Shown in pieces: positions 25,170-33,381 of a stretch of DNA of 57,390 bases. The position numbers were made by a program, and so were the translations under genes. The DNA is from RUG714 sp964623515 (GTDB lineage Bacteria; Bacillota; Clostridia; Oscillospirales; Acutalibacteraceae): positions 1-57,390 of the forward strand of contig CAZURV010000011.1 in assembly GCA_964623515.1 (NCBI GenBank). Direction: 5' to 3'. Below the pieces are notes generated by a model. It saw only the letters and a program-made list of their open reading frames with translations, was not told the DNA's origin and ran no database searches. The stretch's first letter is position 1, and each line of letters opens with the position of its first letter.

Positions 25170-27539
25170 TCACTTTCTGCTGATACATTTTAGTTTTTTT
25201 ATATCAATAACTACAGACGACGCGATGCACACAGCGCCTACAATAAAAACTATACTTACAATTAAAAGCAAACGATAATAATTATCTCCGGTGTCCGAAG
25301 AATTTTCAGAAGTATTTTTTTCAGTTTGAGACGCATTGCTTTTTACAGATGTTGAAGTATGAGGCTGGTTTGTAAACACATTTGAACGGAAATCAATATC
25401 AACATCAAAATCGTCTATACTGAGCTCATTAAAATAATAGCTATCCTCTTCACTTTCATCTTCATCTTCGTCTTTTATAAACTGATTCGGATTTTCTTCA
25501 AATTTATCTATAATATCCAGCACATCCTGCGTTGCGGAAACAACTTTATCTTCTTCAGTAAGCTGTGTTTCAACATATGCAAGCGATAGATATTGTTTAT
25601 AACCTTCGACAGCTCGTTCGTCATATTCTTCTTCATTGATATCATAAGCTTTATTCAACGTGTCATAATAAAGCCCGTAATAAACGACAGGAGTGATTGA
25701 ATCCTTTTTAATTCCCACACCTGTAACGGTGCTTACATAAGTATCATCTCCGTTTACAGACACGCCGTGAGCCCCGAGATTGACGCATATACGCACCTCG
25801 CCGTTTTTATCCGCCTGCAAACAGTCAATATTATCAATAGTATCAAGCAAAATGTCCGTATCGACATATGATTCATATTTTTTATCAACGGTAATCCAAG
25901 CATTTCCGTTCGGCTCGAGTTCAGACGTTTTTGTATATTTGATTCTGCCGTCCGTTCCAAAACTGGAAAAATACCCTTCCGATGTATTTGCAGCGATATA
26001 TGTCCGCAACGCATTTGAAAGCATATCTCCCGTATATGCAGGTTGAAGTGAAAGAAAATCATCATAACCGGCTGAGCCGTCTGCAAGCTCTTCGTTGACC
26101 GCAAGGAGAATTTTCGACGAACCGTTATTCTTTATTGGTTGTATATCGCCGTTTATATCAGTGTAATACATGGAAACAATGCGTTTCCCCGGCTTTTTAG
26201 ATGTATCAATCTCAATGTTTATTCCCGAAATTTGTAGGAATAAATCAGATTCGCCTGAAACAAATCCAGTTTTTGGCGAAAACTTTGCCTGTGCTACAGA
26301 TTTTTCAAGAATTTTATACAAAAAAGCGCCGTCCGTTTCATAATAATAAAGATTATTCGCCTGGCTGAAAACATAAAACGTTTCACGCAGAGCAATATCT
26401 CCGGCATTTATATTCGAAACCAGAACCGTACCGTTTAAAAACGCGGCGGTAATATAGTCTTTATATTTATCATTGCCTGCCTTTACCTTTTCACAAGATA
26501 ATTCAATTGCGTCCGCAGCTATATCCCCCATCGGGGTTTCCTCTACAAGTGACGATCGGAAGTCTTCCAAGCCGCTGTATAGAACCGATTTGGTCGCCGA
26601 AAAGGCGTCTGAAACAGTTTTGTCAAACTGCTCCGATAATTCTTTTCTAACATCCTGATAGGCAAGATCAATTCCGTATTCACGGTATGTGCCTTTCGTT
26701 TCTTCCTTGGATTTTCCGTTTTCATCGTAAAGATATTCAGGGAGTAAATTATATTTTAGCATACCGTCAGCAACAGATATGCGCCCTACACTTTGCAGAT
26801 CTTCCCCTGCAGAAACAACAAGAGTATCTCCGATTTTTTCCTGGATTTCACCTCCTGTACCGCTGCATATTAGGGCATCAACGCCCGATAACGCTTCCGC
26901 AAACGATTTATAATCAACAGAATTTTCCCACGGCGTGAAATTTGCCATACAAATAATATAATCACACCGTCCGTTCAGCGCGGCAATCTGTGCATTTGCA
27001 GTTTTGATTTCATCATCAAAACTATACCCTTCTCTCCTTGCAGTCGGAATATGAGAATAGGCACCTGCTGATGTTATGCCAAAAAATCCAAATTTAACGC
27101 CGTTTACTGTTTTAATAACATTTTGCTCCGCAATGAGAGAATCGTCGTATTTTACATTCGCCGATAAAACATCAGCTCCGATATAATCTTTAATACGCAA
27201 AAAAGCACGGTATCCATAAGTAAAATCATCATTTCCGACCGAAACAATGTCGTACCCTGCTTCTTTCATAAGCATGGATGAATATTTTCCATTTGAAAGA
27301 GACGATTCAATACTGCCTTTTGTAAAATTTCCGCAATTAACCAGTAGTGCGTTATCCGTCTTTTCCTTAAGTGTTTTAACATAGGTAAGTTGCTCCGAAA
27401 AACCATGATTATCACAAGTAAAATAAATCACAGCTTCGGTATTATCATATTCGGCTGAAAAAGCGCAGATTACGGAAACCGCTGTAATAATTACACACAG
27501 CAGCAACGCAATACAAATTCTAAGCCTTCCTTTAAACAT
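25170..27539 (-). CDS. Membrane-anchored 5'-nucleotidase/UshA-like protein with degenerate metal site
   Basis: The 789-residue protein has a signal peptide (about 1-30) and a metallophosphoesterase-like domain (about 34-265). A 5'-nucleotidase C-terminal domain follows (from about 320, opening near 'VEETPMGDIAADAIEL'), then an Asp/Glu- and Ser-rich linker and one C-terminal membrane segment (about 757-779) with a short basic tail. It is exported and anchored. Metal ligands of the family are mostly gone: D43-x-H45 survives, but the second aspartate is N71 ('NCGN'), the GNHE motif reads GNDD at 102-105, and the later histidines are replaced ('CMANF', 'SGTGGE'). Phosphohydrolase activity is therefore doubtful; a binding or signalling role is possible. 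The start is ATG 27539, in preference to an upstream TTG. It precedes two GPH transporters on the same strand. Confidence 0.8.
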   Translation of the reverse strand: MFKGRLRICIALLLCVIITAVSVICAFSAEYDNTEAVIYFTCDNHGFSEQLTYVKTLKEKTDNALLVNCGNFTKGSIESSLSNGKYSSMLMKEAGYDIVSVGNDDFTYGYRAFLRIKDYIGADVLSANVKYDDSLIAEQNVIKTVNGVKFGFFGITSAGAYSHIPTARREGYSFDDEIKTANAQIAALNGRCDYIICMANFTPWENSVDYKSFAEALSGVDALICSGTGGEIQEKIGDTLVVSAGEDLQSVGRISVADGMLKYNLLPEYLYDENGKSKEETKGTYREYGIDLAYQDVRKELSEQFDKTVSDAFSATKSVLYSGLEDFRSSLVEETPMGDIAADAIELSCEKVKAGNDKYKDYITAAFLNGTVLVSNINAGDIALRETFYVFSQANNLYYYETDGAFLYKILEKSVAQAKFSPKTGFVSGESDLFLQISGINIEIDTSKKPGKRIVSMYYTDINGDIQPIKNNGSSKILLAVNEELADGSAGYDDFLSLQPAYTGDMLSNALRTYIAANTSEGYFSSFGTDGRIKYTKTSELEPNGNAWITVDKKYESYVDTDILLDTIDNIDCLQADKNGEVRICVNLGAHGVSVNGDDTYVSTVTGVGIKKDSITPVVYYGLYYDTLNKAYDINEEEYDERAVEGYKQYLSLAYVETQLTEEDKVVSATQDVLDIIDKFEENPNQFIKDEDEDESEEDSYYFNELSIDDFDVDIDFRSNVFTNQPHTSTSVKSNASQTEKNTSENSSDTGDNYYRLLLIVSIVFIVGAVCIASSVVIDIKKLKCISRK

Positions 27540-27876
27540 ATGCAACCTACTCTCCGATTAAACTTGACACAATTCCCTTACTTTTCGGCAGATGTAATGC
27601 AGCGTACCAAATGCAAATCTTTCTGTTTTACCTTAAGCAAAGGTGGCACGCCTCTAGCAGGCGTGCTTCATTTCCAACAAAACAGTTGAAAAATTTATTC
27701 CCTCTGATTACTCACACAGCGAACACTGTCTTGTGCAAAATTGAATAATGAGGTAAGCCACTATTGAAACAACAGGACTTGAAAAGATTCAATTCAAGTC
27801 CTGTCTGCCTGAGCAAACACAACCAAATAGAAATAAATGGATGATTTACCCTTATTTTTGATAACAATTTTTCTTA
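27540..27876. other. Intergenic region with interrupted coding-like frame and hairpins
   Basis: On the minus strand, from about 27680 to 27555, a single frame reads protein-like ('GKTERFAFGTLHYICRKV') but is interrupted by two stop codons further upstream. A hairpin GCACGCCT/AGGCGTGC (about 27648-27668) lies inside it. This looks like a decayed small ORF or an intergenic repeat copy rather than a gene. It also serves as the leader of the 5'-nucleotidase-like gene. Confidence 0.4.
27772..27804 (-). terminator. Terminator-like hairpin after the DUF1667 operon
   Basis: The perfect 12-bp stem ACAGGACTTGAA/TTCAAGTCCTGT with a 9-base loop lies about 70 bases after the DUF1667 stop. The following TGTTTCAATAG is only weakly T-rich. 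Confidence 0.6.
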
Positions 27877-28233
27877 TCAGCAAATATTTGTTGCAACAAT
27901 GTTTATTCCTGTGCCGCAGATATCTTCTGCAACTACATCTCCAATTTTAACAGGAGCTTTAACCGTAATATGCTTCAGCGCTTCGACACAGTCAAGTATC
28001 TTCTCTTTCGGAACCGCTCCGTCAGATTTCACAGGTACAACCGGATGCATGCCGTTCTCAACCTTAACGGTTGTTGTAAGCGATCTTGTAGGATGCGTAC
28101 ATTCAGTCTTAGCATATTTTTCACCACGTGGGCAGGTGTTGCCTGCCACTGATATAATTTCTCCGCCGTCAAGAGATACGGTTAACGCACATCCCATCGG
28201 ACAGGCGATACAAGTCATTTCTCTAATTTCCAT
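27877..28233 (-). CDS. DUF1667 protein with CxxCxxxC cluster motif
   Basis: This 118-residue protein opens with C8xxC11xxxC15 and a fourth cysteine at C34 ('NTCPRGEKYA'), a spacing like the N-terminal Fe-S site of molybdopterin oxidoreductases. An iron-sulfur cluster is therefore plausible. The DUF1667 family habitually follows a GlpA-like and an NAD(P)/FAD oxidoreductase gene, as it does here, so it probably acts as the small redox subunit of that complex. The start lies 2 bases after the upstream stop. No enzyme assay is known to me. Confidence 0.85.
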   Translation of the reverse strand: MEIREMTCIACPMGCALTVSLDGGEIISVAGNTCPRGEKYAKTECTHPTRSLTTTVKVENGMHPVVPVKSDGAVPKEKILDCVEALKHITVKAPVKIGDVVAEDICGTGINIVATNIC

Positions 28234-28235
28234 TT

Positions 28236-29492
28236 TCAGACCTCCACTTGAATAAGCAGTTCGGAACCGGGAGCAAACCGCTGAAAATCGTCAGCTTTTA
28301 TAATGATATTCTCCATCTCACCCGGAGCAAGCTTTCTTTTTCTTTTCGAATACACCACTTCTCCGTTATAAGTCACTTTAACATTTACATTTTGAAAGAC
28401 ACTTCCAACGCGGAAATATAATTTAACATCCTCCTGTGAATGAATATTTATTTTCTGCGGAACAACATATCTTATTCCATTGATTCCCTTTGTGTTTACA
28501 TACACCGCAGCATAATCCTTTTTTCCCTGGATATAATTTGCCGCGCCTTCACCTGCTGCCTGACTTTCAAGTGTGACGAAATCAACAAGATCGTGAACAT
28601 GAAGAACATTTCCACAAGCAAAAATGCCCTCGTGGTCAGTTTCCCTGTTTTCATCAACAATAGCACCGCCGGTAACCGGATCAAGCGAAATACCTACCGA
28701 ACGTGAAAGTTCATTTTCAGGCAAAAGACCGACTGAAAGCATAAGCGTATCACACGCAACATATTCCTCTGTACCGGGAATGGTTTTATGATTGGCATCA
28801 ACCTCTGCAACGGTAACCCCTTCCAATCTTTCTTTGCCGTGAATCCGAACAACGGTATGGCTGAGTTTGAGTGGAATATTATAGTCGTTCAAACACTGCA
28901 CAATATTTCTGTTTAATCCACTTGAATACGGCATCAGTTCGCATACCATTTTTACTTCGGCGCCTTCTAAAGTCATTCTTCTTGCCATAATAAGCCCGAT
29001 ATCACCCGAACCTAGAATAACAACTTTTTTACCGGGAAGATAACCTTCAATATTCGCATATTTCTGCGCTGTACCGGCAGTCATAACGCCAGATGGACGC
29101 GTTCCCGGAATTGAAATTGCGCCGCGTGGACGCTCACGGCATCCCATTGCAAGAATAACAGCAGTTGCCGAAATTTCCATTAACCCATTTTCTGTATTGA
29201 TAGCGGTAACCAGATTGTTTGACGATATATCAAGCACCATTGTGTTCAGTTTAACGTCAATATCCGTCTGATCTATCATCTCAATAAATCTTGCGGCATA
29301 TTCTGGCCCTGAAAGTTCTTCGCCAAAATAATGCAAGCCGAATCCTGTATGTATACACTGCTCAAGAATACCACCGAGCGTTTCGGCGCGCTCGCAAATA
29401 AGGATTTTTTCAACGCCGCATTCTTTTGCTTTTAAAGCCGCCGCCATTCCGGCAGGACCGCCGCCTACTACAACTAAATCATATTTTTCCAT
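28236..29492 (-). CDS. NAD(P)/FAD-dependent oxidoreductase (GlpB-like partner)
   Basis: This 418-residue flavoprotein has an N-terminal FAD-binding fold 'YDLVVVGGGPAGMAAALKA' and a second nucleotide fold 'KKVVILGSGDIGLIMARRM' near residue 160. The C-terminal FAD motif is 'GIFACGNVLHVHDLVDFV'. 'MGCRERPRGA' is typical of this subgroup. I choose ATG 29492, with GAGGTG 8 bases upstream, over a GTG at 29507 that would overlap the previous gene. It lies between the GlpA-like and DUF1667 genes and likely forms a complex with them, passing electrons to or from NAD(P)H. The true electron acceptor cannot be read from the sequence. Confidence 0.88.
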   Translation of the reverse strand: MEKYDLVVVGGGPAGMAAALKAKECGVEKILICERAETLGGILEQCIHTGFGLHYFGEELSGPEYAARFIEMIDQTDIDVKLNTMVLDISSNNLVTAINTENGLMEISATAVILAMGCRERPRGAISIPGTRPSGVMTAGTAQKYANIEGYLPGKKVVILGSGDIGLIMARRMTLEGAEVKMVCELMPYSSGLNRNIVQCLNDYNIPLKLSHTVVRIHGKERLEGVTVAEVDANHKTIPGTEEYVACDTLMLSVGLLPENELSRSVGISLDPVTGGAIVDENRETDHEGIFACGNVLHVHDLVDFVTLESQAAGEGAANYIQGKKDYAAVYVNTKGINGIRYVVPQKINIHSQEDVKLYFRVGSVFQNVNVKVTYNGEVVYSKRKRKLAPGEMENIIIKADDFQRFAPGSELLIQVEV

Positions 29493-29503
29493 CAGCCTGC
29501 ACC

Positions 29504-30940
29504 TCACTTCGTTTTGCCGACAACTATTTTAGAGCCGCCGCCGAATTTTGTTATTTCATCAATATCTTTACCCAGTTCCCTCGCAAGGATTTCCACAACC
29601 TTGGAACCACAGAAACCGCCCTGACATCTTCCCATTCCTGAACGTGTACGACGTTTAACTCCGTCCACATCAACTGCGCCGATTACGGAATGAATGGAGT
29701 CAACAATTTCGCCTTCCGTAACTGTTTCACAGCGACAGACAATCTGACCATAAAGCGGATTCTGCTTAATAAGCTCTTTGCGCTCAATAGAGCTGAGTTC
29801 CCTGAATCTGACAGGTTCCTGCCTATTCGGATTCCATTTAACTTTTTCTGTCATACCACCCGTTGCCTTAAGCATAATCTCTTCGACATATTCTGCAATT
29901 GCGGGAGCCGCCGAAAGACCCGGAGATTCAATGCCTGCAACATTTATAAAATGCGGATTCTTTGAAGAAGGTTCAATCGTAAAATCATCTTTGGTGCTAT
30001 GCGCCCTGATACCTGCAAAACTTGTAATAACATCTCTTACGGGTATGCTTGGAATAGAATACTGCGTATATTCGCGAACCATTGCTAGTTCATCACCGGT
30101 AGTCGCCAAATCATCTTTGGAATCAATGTCCGCGGCGCTCGGACCTGTCAAAATATTCCCGTCAACCGTCGGCGTAACGAGAACTCCCTTTCCCATTTTG
30201 GTCGGACACTGGAATATTACATGATTCACAATTCCGCCCGATGCTTTATCCAGAAGTAAATATTCACCCTTACGTGAAATTATTTCAATACTGTTGTCAC
30301 CAATAAGCTTCGCGATTTCGTCTGAATAAAGGCCGGCGGCGTTGATAACGAATTTAGCTTTAATGCTTCTGCCGTCGACCGCCTCTATATTGAATCTTTC
30401 ATCTTCAAAAGTAATCTGGCTTACTTCGTAATTCCTAAATAATTCCGTACCGTTAATAACCGCACATTCAGCGGATGCAAGGGTAAGCTCATAGGGACAT
30501 ACTATTGATGCTGTTTTTGACCATAAAGCCCCAAGCGCACGTTTGCTTACATTCGGTTCAAGCTCATGAAGCCTTTCCTGACCGATAATTTTAAGGCCGG
30601 GCACACTGTTTTCAATACCACGCTCATAAAGCGCTTTAAGCGTTTCCATTTCGCTCTCATTAAAAGCGATGACAAGAGAACCGATGTTTTTGAAAGGAAC
30701 ACCGAGTTCCTCACATAAAAATCCCATAAGTTTTGTACCGCGTACATTAAGCTTAGCCTTAAGAGTTCCGGGTTTGGCGTCATACCCTGCATGAACAATG
30801 GCGCTATTCGCTTTGGATGTGCCCATAGCAACATCATTACATTTCTCGAGAAGCGCAATTTTGATGTCGTATTTGCTGAGTTTTCTTGCGATAAGCGATC
30901 CAACTACACCTGCACCGATAACGGCAACATCGTAAGACAT
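29504..30940 (-). CDS. FAD-dependent GlpA-like oxidoreductase with [2Fe-2S]-type C-terminal domain
   Basis: The 478-residue protein belongs to the DAO/glycerol-3-phosphate dehydrogenase family. The FAD-binding fold is 'YDVAVIGAGVVGSLIARKL', followed by 'ANSAIVHAGYDAKPGTLKA', typical of GlpA and L-2-hydroxyglutarate-oxidase-like enzymes. The C-terminus has a BFD-like cysteine set: CRCE near residue 405 and 'RCQGGFCGS' about 35 residues later. It heads the operon with the NAD(P)/FAD oxidoreductase and DUF1667. Glycerol-3-phosphate is the most likely substrate by family, but no glpK or glpF is in the window to support that, and another 2-hydroxyacid is possible. Confidence 0.87.
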   Translation of the reverse strand: MSYDVAVIGAGVVGSLIARKLSKYDIKIALLEKCNDVAMGTSKANSAIVHAGYDAKPGTLKAKLNVRGTKLMGFLCEELGVPFKNIGSLVIAFNESEMETLKALYERGIENSVPGLKIIGQERLHELEPNVSKRALGALWSKTASIVCPYELTLASAECAVINGTELFRNYEVSQITFEDERFNIEAVDGRSIKAKFVINAAGLYSDEIAKLIGDNSIEIISRKGEYLLLDKASGGIVNHVIFQCPTKMGKGVLVTPTVDGNILTGPSAADIDSKDDLATTGDELAMVREYTQYSIPSIPVRDVITSFAGIRAHSTKDDFTIEPSSKNPHFINVAGIESPGLSAAPAIAEYVEEIMLKATGGMTEKVKWNPNRQEPVRFRELSSIERKELIKQNPLYGQIVCRCETVTEGEIVDSIHSVIGAVDVDGVKRRTRSGMGRCQGGFCGSKVVEILARELGKDIDEITKFGGGSKIVVGKTK

Positions 30941-31025
30941 ATATTTACCTCCTTAAAGAGCAGAAGCTCTGTTTATATCCATATCCTAATTATATAAAAG
31001 AAAATATATATTGTCAATAAAATAA

Positions 31026-31066
31026 AATCCTGACCAAAACAGGAATGCATCGCTTTGTTCAGGATA
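31026..31066 (-). terminator. Terminator after mgtE
   Basis: On the minus strand ATCCTGA-CAAA pairs with TTTGGTCAGGAT and is followed by TTTATTTTATT. It begins 10 bases after the mgtE stop. Confidence 0.75.
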
Positions 31067-31075
31067 TATAGAAAT

Positions 31076-32449
31076 TTATAACTGAAGATTTATGTGGAAA
31101 ATCAGACAGGCAAGGTTTGAATAAATAAGAACCGAAAGCGTATCAAGAATCGTGCTAATCATTGGGGTGGCCATAATCGCCGGATCGATTTTACAGGCTT
31201 TGGCGATTATCGGAAGCAGACAGCCGAGAGATTTGCCACACGCAACGATACATATAATGGAAGCACCCAGTAACAGGGATATTTTTAAAGCGTCAACTTC
31301 TGTGCTTCTGCCATACATGATAAAAATACGGACTGTATTGACAACAGCAAGCGATGTACCGACAATTAGAGCAATTCTAATCTCTTTAAACCAAACTTTT
31401 AATATATCTCTCGGATGAATTTCATCCATAGCCATTCCGCGGATTATCATTGTACTCGCCTGTGAACCGCTGTTTCCTCCCGTTCCCATAAGCATAGGAA
31501 TAAACGATATCAAAATCGGATATGCCGCAAAGGCATTTTCATATCTGGAAATTACAAGCCCGGTAAAAGTTGCAGCAATTAAAAGGACCGTCAGCCATAA
31601 TATTCTGTTTCGTGAATGCTTGAAAACCGATGTCTTAAAATATGATTCCTCAGAGGGCAACATGGCCGCCATTTTTTCAATATCCTCGGTATTTTCCTCC
31701 TGGATAACGTCAATAGCATCATCAATAGTTACGATACCGACGATTCTGTTTTCCTTATCTACAACAGGAATGGCCAGAAAATCATATTTATCAAACATTT
31801 TTGCTACGGTTTCCTGATCCTCAATCGTTTCAACGCTTATAACAGATCTGTCCATTATGTTTTCAATCAGTTCATCGTCTTCCGCTAAAAGGATTTCCCT
31901 GGCGGAAACAACACCGACAAGCACATTTTTGCTGTCCGCCACATAGCAGGTGTAAATTGTTTCTTTATCAAGTCCAGAACGCCTGATATTCATCAGTGCG
32001 TCGGCAACAGTAAAAAATTCCTTGAGCACAACAAATTCCGTTGTCATTATGCTTCCGGCGGAATCTTCGGGATAATTCAAAAGTTTATTGACGTCTTTTC
32101 TCGTCTCCGGATCAAGGTGCCTGATGATGCGTTTTACAATGCTTGCGGGCATTTCCTCTATAACATCAACTGTATCGTCCAGATACATTTCATCAAGAAC
32201 TTCTTTCAGTTCGTTCGCAGAAAAGCTTTCAATCAAATCTTCCTGCATATCCGGATCCATAACCGCAAAGGTGTCCGCAGCCAAATCTTTGGGAAGTATT
32301 CTAAATAAACGTATCGCATGCTCACGATCCAGATTGTCAAGGAACTGTTCTACATCAGCCGGTTCCATTTCAGAAAGAAATTCTTTGAGGCTTTTATACT
32401 GTTTATGCTCAAGCAAATCGACCAAAAAATCAAATTCAGAATTTTCCAT
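31076..32449 (-). CDS. mgtE: Magnesium transporter MgtE
   Basis: MgtE is a Mg2+-gated Mg2+ channel. The 457-residue protein shows the family plan: an N-terminal helical MgtE-N domain (about 1-130, 'LFRILPKDLAADTFAVM'), two CBS domains (about 135-260, 'EDSAGSIMTTEFVVL' and 'VVDKENRIVGIVTIDDAIDV'), and five membrane helices with the signature 'PMLMGTGGNSGSQASTMIIRGMA'. GGAGGAGCGGCA gives a strong ribosome binding site. It is preceded by an M-box riboswitch and terminator, so it is induced when Mg2+ is scarce. It is monocistronic, since a terminator follows the stop. Confidence 0.96.
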   Translation of the reverse strand: MENSEFDFLVDLLEHKQYKSLKEFLSEMEPADVEQFLDNLDREHAIRLFRILPKDLAADTFAVMDPDMQEDLIESFSANELKEVLDEMYLDDTVDVIEEMPASIVKRIIRHLDPETRKDVNKLLNYPEDSAGSIMTTEFVVLKEFFTVADALMNIRRSGLDKETIYTCYVADSKNVLVGVVSAREILLAEDDELIENIMDRSVISVETIEDQETVAKMFDKYDFLAIPVVDKENRIVGIVTIDDAIDVIQEENTEDIEKMAAMLPSEESYFKTSVFKHSRNRILWLTVLLIAATFTGLVISRYENAFAAYPILISFIPMLMGTGGNSGSQASTMIIRGMAMDEIHPRDILKVWFKEIRIALIVGTSLAVVNTVRIFIMYGRSTEVDALKISLLLGASIICIVACGKSLGCLLPIIAKACKIDPAIMATPMISTILDTLSVLIYSNLACLIFHINLQL

Positions 32450-32465
32450 TGCCGCTCCTCCTTAC

Positions 32466-32501
32466 GTAAAAAACCTTTGTCGCTGCCGCGACAAAGGTTT
32501 T
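32466..32501 (-). terminator. Riboswitch-controlled intrinsic terminator in the mgtE leader
   Basis: The near-perfect stem AAACCTTTGTCGC/GCGACAAAGGTTT, followed by TTTTTT on the minus strand, sits between the M-box aptamer and the mgtE ribosome binding site. This is the expected expression platform: it should form when Mg2+ is bound. Confidence 0.9.
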
Positions 32502-32504
32502 AAT

Positions 32505-32666
32505 GAATCATTGCCACCGCATGAGCTTTAGTATCGCAGGGCAATGAAGTTGCATTAGATCATGCCTTGATTCGACATAAACTGCTGACCCTCTTAAAGT
32601 GTCTCCACTTCTTCGCGGTAGCAACCCGTATCCCTGCGGTAACCTTACCTATCGGTATTCATTTAA
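32505..32666 (-). promoter_or_regulatory. M-box (ykoK leader) Mg2+ riboswitch upstream of mgtE
   Basis: The minus-strand leader contains the conserved M-box pieces in order: GATAGGTAAGGTTACC, the GGGATACGGGTTGCTACC core, GAGAC, GGGTCAGCAG and ATACTAAAGCTCATGCGG. This matches the ykoK/M-box class that senses Mg2+ and controls Mg2+ transporters. It is followed by a terminator and mgtE, the classic target. Boundaries are approximate. Confidence 0.92.
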
Positions 32667-32703
32667 TGTTTAGCTATAAATATAATATTTAATTATAATA
32701 CAC

Positions 32704-33381
32704 CTATATATTACGTTTGTCAACAGAAATTACTCTGACTTTTCCGCTTTTCACCGTAAAACGTATATCCATATCGGCAAACTTAAAACCGTATATCCTT
32801 TCCACATTGTCCTGATAAGCAGGCCTTGGATCGTTTTCCAGAATTTTTTTAACTGCCATTTGGTATTTTTCAGGGATAAGTTCAAAAAACATATCGTCTG
32901 TTTCAAGCGTAAGCAAATTTCCCACAATCTCTTCGGAAAATCCGCAGCGCGCGTTCGGATGGGAGTCAGTAAAAACAACATAAGGTTTTATATCGTATAT
33001 TGGCGTACCACTTAGCAAATCCGCACCGGATACAATTAAAACATATCCGTTTTTACCGTTATTTTCAACCCTTTCCAACTTAACAGACGAAAGACCTATC
33101 GGATTCGGCCTAAAAGGTGACCGGGTGGCGAATATACCCATCCTTTTATTTCCACCCAGTCTCGGCGGTCTAACGGTCGGTGACCAGCTTGATTTTTTAT
33201 TTTCGGTAAATCCCCATAAAAGCCAAAGGTAAGAATATCCTTCGATTCCGCGCAGGGAATCGGGATTACGGTATTCTTTTTCAAATATTATTTTACTAAT
33301 TACTTCATTGATAAGACCGCTTTGACGCGGTATACCGAATTTTGAAGTATAATCGTTCTCAATTCTGGCTATTGTTTTCAT
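32704..33381 (-). CDS. trmO: tRNA (N6-threonylcarbamoyladenosine37-N6)-methyltransferase TrmO
   Basis: TrmO adds a methyl group from SAM to t6A37 in tRNA-Thr. It is a beta-barrel methyltransferase unrelated to the Rossmann type. The 225-residue protein has the UPF0066/TsaA signature: 'YSYLWLLWGFTE', 'RPPRLGGNKRMGIFATRSPFRPNPIGLS' as its core, and 'GTPIYDIKPYVVFTD'. The C-terminal extension matches the bacterial form. The start overlaps the end of the CDP-glycerol transferase gene by 23 bases, and the same strand suggests one transcript. Confidence 0.94.
   Translation of the reverse strand: MKTIARIENDYTSKFGIPRQSGLINEVISKIIFEKEYRNPDSLRGIEGYSYLWLLWGFTENKKSSWSPTVRPPRLGGNKRMGIFATRSPFRPNPIGLSSVKLERVENNGKNGYVLIVSGADLLSGTPIYDIKPYVVFTDSHPNARCGFSEEIVGNLLTLETDDMFFELIPEKYQMAVKKILENDPRPAYQDNVERIYGFKFADMDIRFTVKSGKVRVISVDKRNI

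Noticed and set aside
27625..27675. A possible T-box-like element (AAAGGTGGCACGCC)
   Set aside because: The core T-box string is not matched, there is no specifier region, and no aminoacyl-tRNA or amino acid gene lies downstream on that strand.
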